A DNA stretch of 62,569 nucleotides from Mycobacteriales bacterium (GCA_040902655.1 JBBDWV010000005.1:131810-194378); one strand, 5' to 3'. Shown: positions 32,279-42,487, numbered from the stretch's first letter. Notes: generated from the sequence alone by a model not told the origin. Program-made: numbers and translations.

Positions 32279-34459
32279 GTGGTCGGCACGTCTTCCGGGC
32301 CCGGCCCGCCGTCCGCGTCGGACGGTGTCGAGGCTTCCTCGGCGGACTGGCGTGCCCGCCCAGGCCACGAGCGGGAGCTGTTCACCGCCGTCTTCCACGC
32401 CACGCACGAGGCCATGATCGTCACCGACGTGCGCGGAGTGGTCGTGGAATGGAACCCGGCGGCTGAACGCCTCTACGGCTACAGCTCGCACGAGGCGATC
32501 GGGCAGAACGTGTCGATGCTGTACGCGCCCGAGCGGCTGCCCGCCCTGGCCGCGCTCGTCGCGGACGCCCTCGACACCGGATCCACGTCGATCGACCAGC
32601 CGATCCTGCGCAAGGACGGATCCACGGTCCACGTCTCCGGCAGCGTCTCGCGGATCAACGACGTCGCCGGCCTCCCGACAGCACTGGTCGGGATCACCCG
32701 GGACGTCAGCGATACCGCACGGCTGACCCAACAGCTGCGCGAACAGGCCGAGCACATGGCACACCTGGCCCTGCACGATCCGTTGACCGGCCTGGCCAAC
32801 CGCAGCCTGCTCAACGACCGGTTGACCCGTGCCCTCACCAGCCGCCGCAAGCCCCGCGTCAGCCTGCTGCTGCTGGACCTCGACGACTTCAAGTCGGTGA
32901 ACGACGTGCACGGACACGCGGCCGGTGACCAGCTGCTGGTCGAGGTGGCCCGGCGGATGAGCGACTGCGTGCGTGCGGAGGACACCGTCGCCCGGCTCGG
33001 TGGCGACGAGTTCGCCTTCCTGGTCGAGGACAGTGACGCCGAACCGATGGCCCAGCGGGTGCTGGAGCAGCTCGCCCTCCCGGTGTCGATCGAGGGTTGC
33101 CGGGTCGTGCCGAAGGGCAGCATCGGCATCGCGCACAGCGAACAGAGCAGCGAAGCCGAGACGCTCCTGCTGCACGCCGACATCGCGATGTACGCGGCGA
33201 AGGCGGCCGGCAAGGGCCGCTTCGCCCATTTCGACCCGGCCATGGCCGAGACGGTCCGGGAGCGCGCGGCGCGGCGCGACCTGCTGAGTCAGGCGGTGGC
33301 CAGGGGCGAGGTGGTCGTCCACTTCCAGCCCGTGATGGACGTACACGCCGAATGCCTCTCGCGCCTCGAGGCGCTGGTCCGCTGGCAGCGCCCGGAAGGG
33401 CTCGTGCCGCCCTTGGAGTTCCTGCCGATGGCCGAGGAGACCGGGCTCATCATCGGCATCGGTCAGGAGGTGCTTCGGCAGGTCTGCGACCAGCTGCACG
33501 ACTGGCTGGCGGCTGACCGGCGACGGTCGGTGGCCGTCAACGTCTCGACCGTCCAGCTGAGGGACGGGGACTTCCCGGCCGACGTCCAGCGCCTGCTGGC
33601 GGACTGCGACGCGCGGCCGGAGCAGCTCGTCCTGGAGGTCACCGAGTCCCTGTTCCTGGAGCAGACGCCGGCCCTGGTCGAGCAGCTGGTCGCCCTGCGC
33701 GCGCTCGGCGTGCGGGTCACCATCGACGACTTCGGCACCGGCTACTCCTCGCTGGGGCGGCTCCAGGCCCTTCCGGTGGACTCCCTCAAGATCGACAAGT
33801 CGTTCGTGGACCGGATCACCACGGGCGAGGAGGACCTGCCGATCCTGACCTCCATGCTGGTGATGGCGCACAACCTCGGCCTGGAGGTCACGGCGGAAGG
33901 CGTGGAGACCGCGGTGCAGGCCGAGCGGCTCATCGCCCTCGGCTGCGACTACCTGCAGGGTTACCACTTCGCGCGACCGGAGCCGGTGCAGGCGGCCTTG
34001 ACCTCGGCCTCGGACCAGGCGGTCGCGAAGCTGACCAGCATCATCGGCAGGCCGATCGAGCACCCCGTCGTGCTGCTCGTCGAGGACTCCGCCAGCTTCC
34101 GGTCGCTGGTGCGCAGGACGCTGCTCCCGCTGGGGTTCGACCTCGACGAGGCGGCCGACGGTGCCGAGGGCCTGGCCCTGGCCGACGAGCGCACCCCCGA
34201 CTGCGTCATCGTCGACCTCAACCTGCCCGACGTCGACGGCGTGGACGTGGTCCGCGCCCTGCGGGCGCGACCCGCTCTCGCGGCGACCGCCATCGTGGTC
34301 CTGACGGGTATCGCCCAGCGTGACAGCAAGACCGCGGCCTTCGCGGCGGGCGCCGACGACTACATCGTCAAGCCCCTGATGCCGCAGCACCTGTCCGCAC
34401 GGCTCCGGGGTGCGATGAAGCACGCCCGGCGCAACGCCGCTGCCAAAGGAAGGACCTGA
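32279..34459 (+). CDS. PAS-GGDEF-EAL-REC cyclic-di-GMP turnover protein
   Basis: A 726-residue protein. The GTG at 32279 has GGAGG 7 nt upstream and is preferred to the GTG at 32249. PAS (~35-155: MIVTDVRGVVVEWNPAAERL), GGDEF (~165-330) with intact GGDEF at 241-245, EAL (~340-590) with E364 of [18 protein letters not shown] and AEGVE, and a C-terminal receiver domain with E602/D603, phospho-acceptor D646 and K698. All signature residues of both enzymes are kept. A C-terminal receiver is less usual than an N-terminal one and implies control by a partner histidine kinase not encoded beside it. Confidence 0.92.
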   Translation: MVGTSSGPGPPSASDGVEASSADWRARPGHERELFTAVFHATHEAMIVTDVRGVVVEWNPAAERLYGYSSHEAIGQNVSMLYAPERLPALAALVADALDTGSTSIDQPILRKDGSTVHVSGSVSRINDVAGLPTALVGITRDVSDTARLTQQLREQAEHMAHLALHDPLTGLANRSLLNDRLTRALTSRRKPRVSLLLLDLDDFKSVNDVHGHAAGDQLLVEVARRMSDCVRAEDTVARLGGDEFAFLVEDSDAEPMAQRVLEQLALPVSIEGCRVVPKGSIGIAHSEQSSEAETLLLHADIAMYAAKAAGKGRFAHFDPAMAETVRERAARRDLLSQAVARGEVVVHFQPVMDVHAECLSRLEALVRWQRPEGLVPPLEFLPMAEETGLIIGIGQEVLRQVCDQLHDWLAADRRRSVAVNVSTVQLRDGDFPADVQRLLADCDARPEQLVLEVTESLFLEQTPALVEQLVALRALGVRVTIDDFGTGYSSLGRLQALPVDSLKIDKSFVDRITTGEEDLPILTSMLVMAHNLGLEVTAEGVETAVQAERLIALGCDYLQGYHFARPEPVQAALTSASDQAVAKLTSIIGRPIEHPVVLLVEDSASFRSLVRRTLLPLGFDLDEAADGAEGLALADERTPDCVIVDLNLPDVDGVDVVRALRARPALAATAIVVLTGIAQRDSKTAAFAAGADDYIVKPLMPQHLSARLRGAMKHARRNAAAKGRT

Positions 34460-34597
34460 CGGGCAGGGAGCGACCGTGGGCCGGCGGCGCCGCTCCGGCC
34501 GGGGCGCGGGCACGCACGTCCACCCTGCCTCGACCCGCGCCGACACCGACACCGGGGGTCAGCCGCGCTGGCTTCCGGGCGTAGCTCACCCCGTCGA

Positions 34598-36367
34598 TCA
34601 GCCGGCCTGGTCGGCCCGCCGCCTGCGAGAAAAGATCAACAAGATCAGCCCGCCGAAGGCGAACGCCGCCGCCACACCGAGAAGCAATGACGGCAGCTTG
34701 ATTCCCGACAATGGCGACGCTTCGTGGCCATGCAGGACCGTGGCCAGGTAGGTGTCCTCCGTCGGCAAACTGAAGGTGCCGCTGCGGGAGTCGGGCCACA
34801 CGACGAAGGTCGTGGTGTCGCTGGAGGCGACACCTATCGGGGCCCGGAGATCGTACGACAGGTTGAGAGCGAAACCGGAGTTCTGGTTCATGGTTCGATC
34901 ACTCACCCGCACGTTCTCGCTGAAGGTCTTGCCCCCGTCCGACGAGAACGCGGAGTAGACGTCCCAGCACGTCTGATCGGTGCGCCTGGTTCCGCCCCGC
35001 CCCTCCGGGTTGTAGTAGGCGTCGGTTCGCATGTCGTACCAGGCAACGTCAACCCTGCCGCTGGGCGCCACACTGATACCGGCGATGAACTGGTCGTAAT
35101 TGGGCTGGCGCTCGGGGTCGTCGTCGTCGTTGATCTTCAACCGCTCACTCCACGTGTCGCCGCCGTCGGTGGAGGTCATGGTGAAGATGTCGCGGTTGTC
35201 GCGGGGGTTCGGCAGGCTCGACTGGCTCAACTCGAACGCCAGGTGGATGGCACCGGAGCCGGCGTCGATGGCGACCTCCGGGATGGTCAGGCAAGGGATG
35301 CATGCCAGTCCGCCGTCATCGACGACCGATGCTGTCCAGGTCTCGCCGTCGTCGGTGGTCTTGGACATCACCAAGCGCGCGCCCGCCCCCGGCTCGTTGG
35401 CCGCCGGCGGTGCATCGGTGGGATTCGGGAGCAGGTCAGGGGCGTCCGGGTGGGCCGACGCCGGCCGACACAAGGCGGGCTCCCCGGTCGGCTTCGGGAA
35501 GTCCGGCTGACTGGGAGTGCTCACACCGCCACCCCGCGGCCGCTCCTTGGTGAAGGCGTAGAGGGCGCCGTCATCGGGGCCGAAGGCCATGGCGGGTGCG
35601 TCGGAACCCGGCAGGTCGCTCAACGCGAGGCTGGGCGCGATGTTGTCCATCGGCTTCGGGAAGGTGCGACCTCCGTCGGTGGAGACAGCCACGACGCTGC
35701 GCACCGGTGGCGCGGGTGAGACCGTCTCGCCGACCTCGACGCGGAAGCCGACCGCCACGCGGTCCGGATCAGTGGGATGAGCAGCCAGACGGGCGTAGTT
35801 GAACCGCTCGATGACTTTCGCCTGCTTGCCGTCGTACAGGGTGAAGTCCCGCTTCTCCGGCTCCGCCACCACGACGAAGTCCCAGGTGCTGCCCAGGTTG
35901 CTGCTGCGGGCCAGGTAGCCGGTGGTCGGACCGCGGTTGGTGGCCGTATCAGCTCCGGTCGAGGCGAAGTACAGCGTGCCGTCGGCACCGAACGCGGCGT
36001 CCATGAATGCTCCGAAAGCCGGGCGCGTGCACGCTGCGAACTCCGGCGGGACCGGGTTGGACTTCGCCTGCGCCCACGTACGGCCGGCGTCGCGGCTGAC
36101 ATGGATCAGGCATGTCGAGTTCAGGAAATCGGCGTGCGCAACGACCAGGGTGTCCGGCTCTTTCGGGTGTATGAGGACCTGGCTGTTGGTGTAGCCGCGG
36201 TCAGGCCGCATGTCCTGCGTGATCTGCACGGAGGGGGAGACGACGGGCCGGTCCTCGCTCTGCGCTCCAGCGGGGCTGACGCTGACGATCGTCGCGGCTG
36301 CTACCAGCGTGGCTACGCCGCAGGCAGGGAGCCTGTTCCGACGGGTCTGCGTACGGCGCTGTCTCAC
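34598..36367 (-). CDS. Surface-anchored BNR/sialidase-like beta-propeller protein
   Basis: A 589-residue exported protein with a GTG start. Signal peptide (GVATLVAAATIVSV, then AGAQ), a six-bladed-type propeller with Asp-box repeats (VSRDAGRTWA, VSTDGGRTFPKP, TDDGETWTASV, TSTDGGDTWSERL, FSSDGGKTFSENV) and a C-terminal membrane helix (LPSLLLGVAAAFAFGGLILL) followed by an Arg-rich tail, the layout of a wall- or membrane-anchored protein. The sialidase catalytic FRIP Arg motif is not seen, so it may be a binding propeller and not a glycosidase. No cotranscribed neighbour. Confidence 0.85.
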   Translation of the reverse strand: MRQRRTQTRRNRLPACGVATLVAAATIVSVSPAGAQSEDRPVVSPSVQITQDMRPDRGYTNSQVLIHPKEPDTLVVAHADFLNSTCLIHVSRDAGRTWAQAKSNPVPPEFAACTRPAFGAFMDAAFGADGTLYFASTGADTATNRGPTTGYLARSSNLGSTWDFVVVAEPEKRDFTLYDGKQAKVIERFNYARLAAHPTDPDRVAVGFRVEVGETVSPAPPVRSVVAVSTDGGRTFPKPMDNIAPSLALSDLPGSDAPAMAFGPDDGALYAFTKERPRGGGVSTPSQPDFPKPTGEPALCRPASAHPDAPDLLPNPTDAPPAANEPGAGARLVMSKTTDDGETWTASVVDDGGLACIPCLTIPEVAIDAGSGAIHLAFELSQSSLPNPRDNRDIFTMTSTDGGDTWSERLKINDDDDPERQPNYDQFIAGISVAPSGRVDVAWYDMRTDAYYNPEGRGGTRRTDQTCWDVYSAFSSDGGKTFSENVRVSDRTMNQNSGFALNLSYDLRAPIGVASSDTTTFVVWPDSRSGTFSLPTEDTYLATVLHGHEASPLSGIKLPSLLLGVAAAFAFGGLILLIFSRRRRADQAG

Positions 36368-36551
36368 CTAGCGTCTCCCTCATCAACAGTGATCACCGGG
36401 AGCCGCCGACATTTGCGTGCTGTGCGCGTGCCGTCAATACGTGCGTGCGACACCTACCGCGACTCCGCCGGACCGCAGAGCGTCAGTGCCGTGACTGTGC
36501 AATTGCTGTCATGCACCTCGATGAGGGTCGCCGCCTTCCTCCGTACAACTC

Positions 36552-38885
36552 TCAGAGGTCGGTCGCGTCCAGCGCCGCCGCGACGATGCTGTCGCTGTCC
36601 AGCCCGTGGTACCGGTAGGTGTCATCCAGGTCCCCCGACTGCCCGAACCGGTCCACTCCCAGGGGCACCACGGTGCTGCCGTGCACTGTCCCGAGGAACG
36701 CCAGAGTGTGTGGGTGCCCGTCCAGCACCGTGACCAGCGGACGCGCCCGGCTGATCGGCAAAACTTGCTCGAGGATCCAGCTCGGCCCGTCGTGGCGGCC
36801 CTGGCGGGCACGCAACGCCTCGAACAGCAACCCGGGGCTCGTCACGCAGATCACGTCCGCGCCCACCTGCTGTTCCTCGAGACGCTCCGCCGCCTCGAGT
36901 GCCTCGGGCAGCACCGCCCCCATCGCCGCGATGGTCACCTGCGGGTCGGCGGAGCGCCGCAGCGCGTAGCCGCCGGCCACGACCTGCCGACGCCGCCGCT
37001 CCCGGGCAGCCGGGTCCCTCGGCACGGCGGCCAGCGACTGGTCGACGGACCGGGTGGACAGGCGCAGGTAGGTGGACGTGCCGTCCGGGCGGCCGAGCCG
37101 TGCCAGCCCGTCGAGCAGGCACCATTCGCTGTCCATCGCGAAGGCAGGCTCGAACGCGACGCAGCCTGGTTGCTCGAGCCCGATGGAGGGCGTGGTGATG
37201 GACTGGTGGGCACCGCCCTCCGGGGCGAGCGTCACACCGGACGGCGTCCCGACCAGGATGGATTGCCCGCCGGCGTAGATGCCGAAGGACCACGGCTCCA
37301 GGGCCCGCGCGACGAACGGGTCGTAGAGGACCCCGATCGGCAGCAGCGGCGTCCCCCACCTGCTCCAGGTCGCACCCAGCTCACCGACGAGCCCGACGAG
37401 ATTCGTCTCGGCGATGCCCAGCTCGATGTGCTGGCCGGTGGGGCGCTCCCGCCAGTGCAACAGCGTCTCGGGGTCATCGGCGAACCAGTCGGTACGCTCG
37501 CTGCCCGACCAGACGCCGACCTTGTTCAACCAGCCTCCCAGGTTGGTCGACGAGCTGACGTCGGGGCTGACAGTGACCACCCGCCGCGCGGCCTGCGGGG
37601 CTGCCCGGCTGAGGTCGAGCAGCGTGCGGCCGAGCGCGGCCTGGGTCGTCGCCATCCCCGTCGGGGTCCGGCCGAGGTCGGTCGGAACATCGGGCGGAGC
37701 CGACAGCTCGACGGCTTCCCGGTGCAGTCGTCGGGCGGCGCCGGCACACACCCGTTCCTCAGGGCTGCCGGGGGCGAACCTGGACCACGGGTACTCGAGC
37801 ACCGTCCCGCAACGCTGCGCGAGCTCCCGCATCTGCTCCTCCGTCAGCAGGGCAGAATGGTTCTGCGGGTGGCCCTCGCTCGCCAGGCCGTTGCCCTTCA
37901 CGGTGTACGCGAAGACGACCGTAGGGCGGCCGTCGTCGATCTGCGCATAAGCCTCCAAGAGCGCGCCCAGGTCGTGACCGCCCAGATTACGAAGCGCCGC
38001 GTGCAGGTGCCCGTCGTCGATGCTCGCCAGCAGCTCCGAGACCGCCTGCCGATGTGGCCCGGTGCCCGGCAGCCGCTCGCGCAGGATGTCCGGGCTGACG
38101 CGCAGCAACCGCTGGTACTCGGGGTTGGTCATCTCGTCCAGGCGAGCCCGCAGCGCATCCCCCTGGGGGCGGGCGAACAGCTCCGTGAGCACCCGGCCGT
38201 ACTTGACAGTGAGCACCTGCCAACCGGCGGCGTGGAACATGCCTTCCAGCCGGGGCGCCGCGATGTTGGGGACGACGCGGTCCAGCGACTGGCGGTTGAG
38301 GTCCACCACCCAGACGAGTTCCCCGAGCTCCGCCACGGCCGGGTCCAGGATGGCCTCCCACACGGCGCCCTCGTCCAGCTCCGCATCGCCGACAAGCGCG
38401 TACTGCCGGCCCGTCGTACCCGGGCCGGACACGCCGTTGGCGTAGCGCCGGGCGATGGCGCCCCAGATCGTGGCGGTCGCTCCGATGCCCACCGAGCCGG
38501 TCGAGTAGTCGACCGGGTCAGGGTCCTTGGTGCGACTCGGGTAGCTCTGCAGACCGCCGAACGAGCGCAGCGTCCCCAAGTGCTCCTCGTCGAGCTCGCC
38601 CAGCAGGTAGTTGATCGCGTGCAACACCGGCGACGCGTGCGGCTTGACCGAAACCCGGTCGTCGCGCTGCAACTGCACGAACCACAGGGACGTCATGATC
38701 GACGTCATGGAGGCGCTGGAGGCCTGGTGGCCGCCCACCTTCAGCCCCGTCGGGTTGGCGCGCACGCGGTTGGCGTGGTCAACGATCGAGGTGGCCAGCC
38801 ACAGCACGCGCCGTTCGACGGCGGCGAGCGCATCGAGGTCGATGCCGCGGTCCGGAACGGAAAGGCCGCGGGTCGTGAGGGTCAT
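36552..38885 (-). CDS. Transketolase / pyruvate dehydrogenase E1 (AceE-like) family protein
   Basis: A 777-residue thiamine-diphosphate enzyme; the ATG at 38885 follows AGGAG at 9 nt. The TPP motif is GDAELDEGAVWEAILD at residue 166 with VVDLNRQSLDRVVP, which resembles the homodimeric AceE E1 more than transketolase. The N-terminal KVGGHQASSASMTSIMTSLW and HASPVLHAINYLLG His motifs and the Pyr domain (HIELGIAETNLVGLVGELG, APEGGAHQSITTPSIGLEQP) are kept. It is shorter than AceE (~890) and has no E2/E3 genes beside it. It probably decarboxylates a 2-keto acid or transfers a ketol unit; the substrate is uncertain. Confidence 0.8.
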   Translation of the reverse strand: MTLTTRGLSVPDRGIDLDALAAVERRVLWLATSIVDHANRVRANPTGLKVGGHQASSASMTSIMTSLWFVQLQRDDRVSVKPHASPVLHAINYLLGELDEEHLGTLRSFGGLQSYPSRTKDPDPVDYSTGSVGIGATATIWGAIARRYANGVSGPGTTGRQYALVGDAELDEGAVWEAILDPAVAELGELVWVVDLNRQSLDRVVPNIAAPRLEGMFHAAGWQVLTVKYGRVLTELFARPQGDALRARLDEMTNPEYQRLLRVSPDILRERLPGTGPHRQAVSELLASIDDGHLHAALRNLGGHDLGALLEAYAQIDDGRPTVVFAYTVKGNGLASEGHPQNHSALLTEEQMRELAQRCGTVLEYPWSRFAPGSPEERVCAGAARRLHREAVELSAPPDVPTDLGRTPTGMATTQAALGRTLLDLSRAAPQAARRVVTVSPDVSSSTNLGGWLNKVGVWSGSERTDWFADDPETLLHWRERPTGQHIELGIAETNLVGLVGELGATWSRWGTPLLPIGVLYDPFVARALEPWSFGIYAGGQSILVGTPSGVTLAPEGGAHQSITTPSIGLEQPGCVAFEPAFAMDSEWCLLDGLARLGRPDGTSTYLRLSTRSVDQSLAAVPRDPAARERRRRQVVAGGYALRRSADPQVTIAAMGAVLPEALEAAERLEEQQVGADVICVTSPGLLFEALRARQGRHDGPSWILEQVLPISRARPLVTVLDGHPHTLAFLGTVHGSTVVPLGVDRFGQSGDLDDTYRYHGLDSDSIVAAALDATDL

Positions 38886-38976
38886 GCGCACTGGCTCCTG
38901 ACGTGCCGAAGGTGAGACGGTTGCGGGACCAAGGTTGTACCGGACCGGCGGATGGTCACCAGGCCCCCTGCCCCTG

Positions 38977-41900
38977 TCAGGCGAACAAGCCGCGGATGTC
39001 CTCGGCCGTCAGCGCGCCACCCGTCATCGCGTCGTCGTCGACCACCTGGGCGAACAGGTCGCGCTTGCGCTGCTGCAGCGCCACCACCTTCTCCTCGATC
39101 GTCCCGGTCGCGACCAGCCGGTAGACCATCACCGTCTTGTCCTGGCCGATCCGGTGCGCGCGGTCGACCGCCTGCGCCTCGGTCGCCGGGTTCCACCACG
39201 GGTCGAGCACGAAGACGTAGTCGGCCTCCGTCAGGGTCAGCCCCACCCCGCCGGCCTTCAGGCTGATGAGGAAGACTGGGGCGTCCCCTGAGGTGAATTC
39301 AGCGATCCGCTTCGGCCGGTTGCGGGTGCGGCCGTCGAGGTAGCAGTGGCCGATGCCCTCCTGCTCGAGCCGGGACCGGACCAGGGACAGGAAGCCGGTG
39401 AACTGGCTGAAGACCAGCACCCGGTGCCCCTCGTCGACCACCTCGCGCAGCTGCTCCATCAGGACGTCGATCTTGCTGGACCGGATCCTGCCGGCGTACT
39501 GGTCGTCGACCAGGGAGGGGTCCAGGCTCAGCTGGCGCAGGAGGGTGAGGGACCGGAAGATCTGGAACCGGTGGCGCTGCAGGTCGTCCAGCAGGCCCAG
39601 CACCCGCTGCCGCTCGCGCTGCAGGTGCTTGTCGTAGACCTTGCGGTGCTTGGGATTGAGCTCCACCTCGAGGACCTGCTCGACCTTGGGCGGCAGGTCG
39701 GTCGCGACCTGGTCCTTGGTCCGGCGCAGCATCAGGGGTCGGATGCGCCGGCGCAGAGTGGCCAGCTGCTCAGGTGAGGAGCCGCTCTCGATCGGCCTGC
39801 GGTAGAGGTCGGTGAAGGTCTGCGGGTCGGGGAACAGCCCGGGAGCCGTGATGGACAGCATCGACCACAGGTCCATCAGCGAGTTCTCCAGCGGAGTCCC
39901 CGTGATCGCCAGCTTGAACGGTGCCGGCAGCCGCCGGGCGCACTGGTAGGTCTTGGCCTGGTGGTTCTTGACGAACTGCGCCTCGTCCAGCACCAGCCCG
40001 CTCCACGTCAGCCCGCGGTAGGTCTCCTCGTCGATCCGGAAGAGGGCGTACGAGGTGACGACCAGGTGAGCTCCGGCCGCCTGCTCGGCCAGCACCCGGC
40101 CGCTGCGGTGCTCGGTCTGCGTGATGGCCACGACGGCCAGGTCGGGGCAGAAGCGCTCGGCCTCGCTCGCCCAGGCGGCCACCACGCTGGTCGGCGCGAC
40201 GATCAGCAGCGGACCAGCCTCGCCACCGAGGGTGCCCTGCTCGTAGGCACGGGTGGCCATCGCGAGGGTCTGCAGCGTCTTGCCCAGCCCCATGTCGTCG
40301 GCCAGGATCCCGCCGAGCTGGCAGTCCCAGAGCAGCGACAGCCAGTGGTAGCCGTCCAGCTGGTAAGGCCGTAGCGTCGCCTGCAGCTTCAGTGGCGGCT
40401 CGGGACGCGGCAGCTCCTCCAGGGCGAGCAGGCCGCCGACCGTACGGGACCAGCGCTCGCTCTGGTGCTCCACCACGCCCAGGCCGGCCAGCTCCTCCCA
40501 CAGCCCCGCCTGGTAGGGGGTCACGCGCAGGCCGGTGCTCTCCCTGTCCTGCAGCGACCGGGCCTCCTCGATGATCCGGCGCAGCGCCTGCAGCTCCGGG
40601 TGGTCCAGCCGGAACCAGGTGCCGCTGTCCAGGATCAGCTGCTCCTCGTCCCGCGCGAGAGCGGTGATCAGCGGGCTGAGTGGCACGGACTGCCCGGCCA
40701 CGGAGACCTCCACGGACAGGTCGAACCAGTCCGGGTGCCCGTCGGCCGCGTCGGAGGCGGACACCACGATGAGCGGCGTGTCCTCGGCCTCGAGGTACTC
40801 CGCCGGGGTGCCGGTGACGTGCACCGTGACGTTCTCGTCCTCGAGCAGGGCCGGCAGCGCCTGGTCGACGAAGCGCGCGGTGGCGAGACCGGTCAGCAGC
40901 GCGTTCGCCGCCGGGCGACGCCGGCCCTCGTCGACCTCCCACAGGCCTGGGAGGTTCGGCAGCTCGGTCAGGGCGGCGAGCAGCGCCCGCTCGGCAGCAG
41001 CGTCGCGGACCACCTCCGCGGCGCCGTCCTCCTGCGCCGCGTCCAGCGGCACGCGGACGCTCTCCCCCTCGGCGGCGTAGCTGAACGACCACTGCAGCGC
41101 CGTGCGGTGCCCCGGCTGGAAGTCGACAGCGAGCGCGAGGCTCGGGGGCTCGATGGTGGGCAGCTCGACGCTGCCGTCGCGGCTCTCCACCGTGACCCGC
41201 TGCCGGAGGGCTGGGTAGTAGCGGCTCAGGAAGCGCGGAGCGTCGGGAGCAGGCACCCGCAGCGCCCCCGAGTGGAGCAGCCGCGAGGTCCCGTCGTCCA
41301 GCGGCTGGGAGAACGGTGCGAGCAGCAGATCCTCGGGCGCGTCCACGAACAGCCCGTGCGCGGGGCTCCCGACCAGGCGCAGCCGGCTGTCCGGCAGGTC
41401 GGGCTCCCCGACCACCCGCACGGTCGGGACGAGGTGGAGGTCGGCATCCGGCTGGTCCCGCCGGACGTCGAGCAGCACCACCGCCGGCTCGGCCGACAAC
41501 CGCACCGACTGCTCCGGCTGCGTCCCGACCAGCGCGATACCCGCCTCCTGCGCCTCCGTCAGCAGCCGCCACCCGCTCGGCCCGAGATCGTCGAGGTGGA
41601 CCGACACGTCGCTGTACGGCGAGTAGTACGACGCCTGGCGCCCGCGGAAGGCAGCCAGGATGGAGCGGGCCACCGCCTGCTGCTCCGGTCGTACCGGCGC
41701 CGACCCGTAGGTGCTGTCCAGGTCGCGCCAGGACATCCCGGTCCTCACCCAGCGGCCGGCCTTGCCCGGTCGGACCGGGCGCAGCCGCAGCCGCGCCGGC
41801 GCCGTACCGACCACCTCGAGTTGCAACCCGAGCGGGGGGATCGTGGACGCGCTGGCGACAGGATGGACGACATCGGCGAGCTGGCTCTCCCAGGAGCTGA

Positions 41901-42249
41901 CCGGAGCAGGAGCTCCCGACAGCCGGTCCCTCGTGGCGAGCAGGACGGCGGCGACGTGCTTGCAGTCGACCTGAATCGGGCAGGTGCAGTGCCCCGTCCA
42001 GTCGACGGAACCGCCGCCCCGTCGCACCTGGTGCGCCCGGACCAGGGTCGAGTAGCTGCGGGAGCGGCTGCCGCGGACGGTGGCGTGCAGGACCAGACCC
42101 TGCGCCCGCGTCTCCACGCTCTGCACGGCGCGGTCCCGCGCGTAGGCGGCCCCTCTGGCCCAGGTGTCTGCTCCCAGCCTGACCCGCAACGCCTGGTCGG
42201 TGCAGCCCCCCAGCCAGGACGGCGGCGGACCCTCGTGGAGGACCTTCAC
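38977..42249 (-). CDS. SWIM zinc finger SNF2-family helicase
   Basis: A 1090-residue protein. An N-terminal SWIM domain has CTCPIQVDCKH (C88, C90, C96, H98). A long helical/beta middle region precedes the SNF2 ATPase: Walker A LADDMGLGKTLQTLA (Gly-Lys at ~656), DEAQ in VLDEAQFVKNH, TGTPLENSLMDLWSML, and helicase C motifs VLVFSQFTGFLSLVRSRLEQ, LISLKAGGVGLTLTEAD and QAVDRAHRIGQDKTVMVYRL. Such proteins translocate on double-stranded DNA and remodel protein-DNA complexes; bacterial members act in transcription, repair or defence. No defence partner is visible next to it. Confidence 0.93.
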   Translation of the reverse strand: MKVLHEGPPPSWLGGCTDQALRVRLGADTWARGAAYARDRAVQSVETRAQGLVLHATVRGSRSRSYSTLVRAHQVRRGGGSVDWTGHCTCPIQVDCKHVAAVLLATRDRLSGAPAPVSSWESQLADVVHPVASASTIPPLGLQLEVVGTAPARLRLRPVRPGKAGRWVRTGMSWRDLDSTYGSAPVRPEQQAVARSILAAFRGRQASYYSPYSDVSVHLDDLGPSGWRLLTEAQEAGIALVGTQPEQSVRLSAEPAVVLLDVRRDQPDADLHLVPTVRVVGEPDLPDSRLRLVGSPAHGLFVDAPEDLLLAPFSQPLDDGTSRLLHSGALRVPAPDAPRFLSRYYPALRQRVTVESRDGSVELPTIEPPSLALAVDFQPGHRTALQWSFSYAAEGESVRVPLDAAQEDGAAEVVRDAAAERALLAALTELPNLPGLWEVDEGRRRPAANALLTGLATARFVDQALPALLEDENVTVHVTGTPAEYLEAEDTPLIVVSASDAADGHPDWFDLSVEVSVAGQSVPLSPLITALARDEEQLILDSGTWFRLDHPELQALRRIIEEARSLQDRESTGLRVTPYQAGLWEELAGLGVVEHQSERWSRTVGGLLALEELPRPEPPLKLQATLRPYQLDGYHWLSLLWDCQLGGILADDMGLGKTLQTLAMATRAYEQGTLGGEAGPLLIVAPTSVVAAWASEAERFCPDLAVVAITQTEHRSGRVLAEQAAGAHLVVTSYALFRIDEETYRGLTWSGLVLDEAQFVKNHQAKTYQCARRLPAPFKLAITGTPLENSLMDLWSMLSITAPGLFPDPQTFTDLYRRPIESGSSPEQLATLRRRIRPLMLRRTKDQVATDLPPKVEQVLEVELNPKHRKVYDKHLQRERQRVLGLLDDLQRHRFQIFRSLTLLRQLSLDPSLVDDQYAGRIRSSKIDVLMEQLREVVDEGHRVLVFSQFTGFLSLVRSRLEQEGIGHCYLDGRTRNRPKRIAEFTSGDAPVFLISLKAGGVGLTLTEADYVFVLDPWWNPATEAQAVDRAHRIGQDKTVMVYRLVATGTIEEKVVALQQRKRDLFAQVVDDDAMTGGALTAEDIRGLFA

Positions 42250-42487
42250 ACCAGCTCCCCAACCCTGTGTCTGGACCGCTCGGCGGTCCGCTCGTTGACG
42301 GCGGTCACGCTACGGCGTCGCTCCGACAGGATCTGCCTGCCACGCCGTCGGGCCCTGGTCGCCGCGCATATCAGGGCAGCAGGGGACTCCGCGCTCCCGC
42401 GGCCGATCGCCTGGATCCACTCGGCGACGCAGCCCAGGAACAGCACGGCGCCGGGCGTCATCCCGGAGAAGTTGCTAGGAGGAGCAC

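Noticed and set aside
32051-34552. 833-codon minus-strand frame
   Set aside because: Antisense shadow of the PAS-GGDEF-EAL-REC gene; composition is His/Gln/Arg-rich with no family resemblance.
36606-38915. 769-codon plus-strand frame
   Set aside because: Antisense to the AceE-like gene; no coherent protein features.
39770-42262. 830-codon minus-strand frame overlapping the helicase
   Set aside because: Same strand but shifted frame of the SNF2 helicase, which carries all helicase motifs in its own frame.
42246-42461. 71-codon minus-strand frame upstream of the helicase
   Set aside because: No ribosome site, Arg-rich composition and overlap with the helicase start; not convincing.
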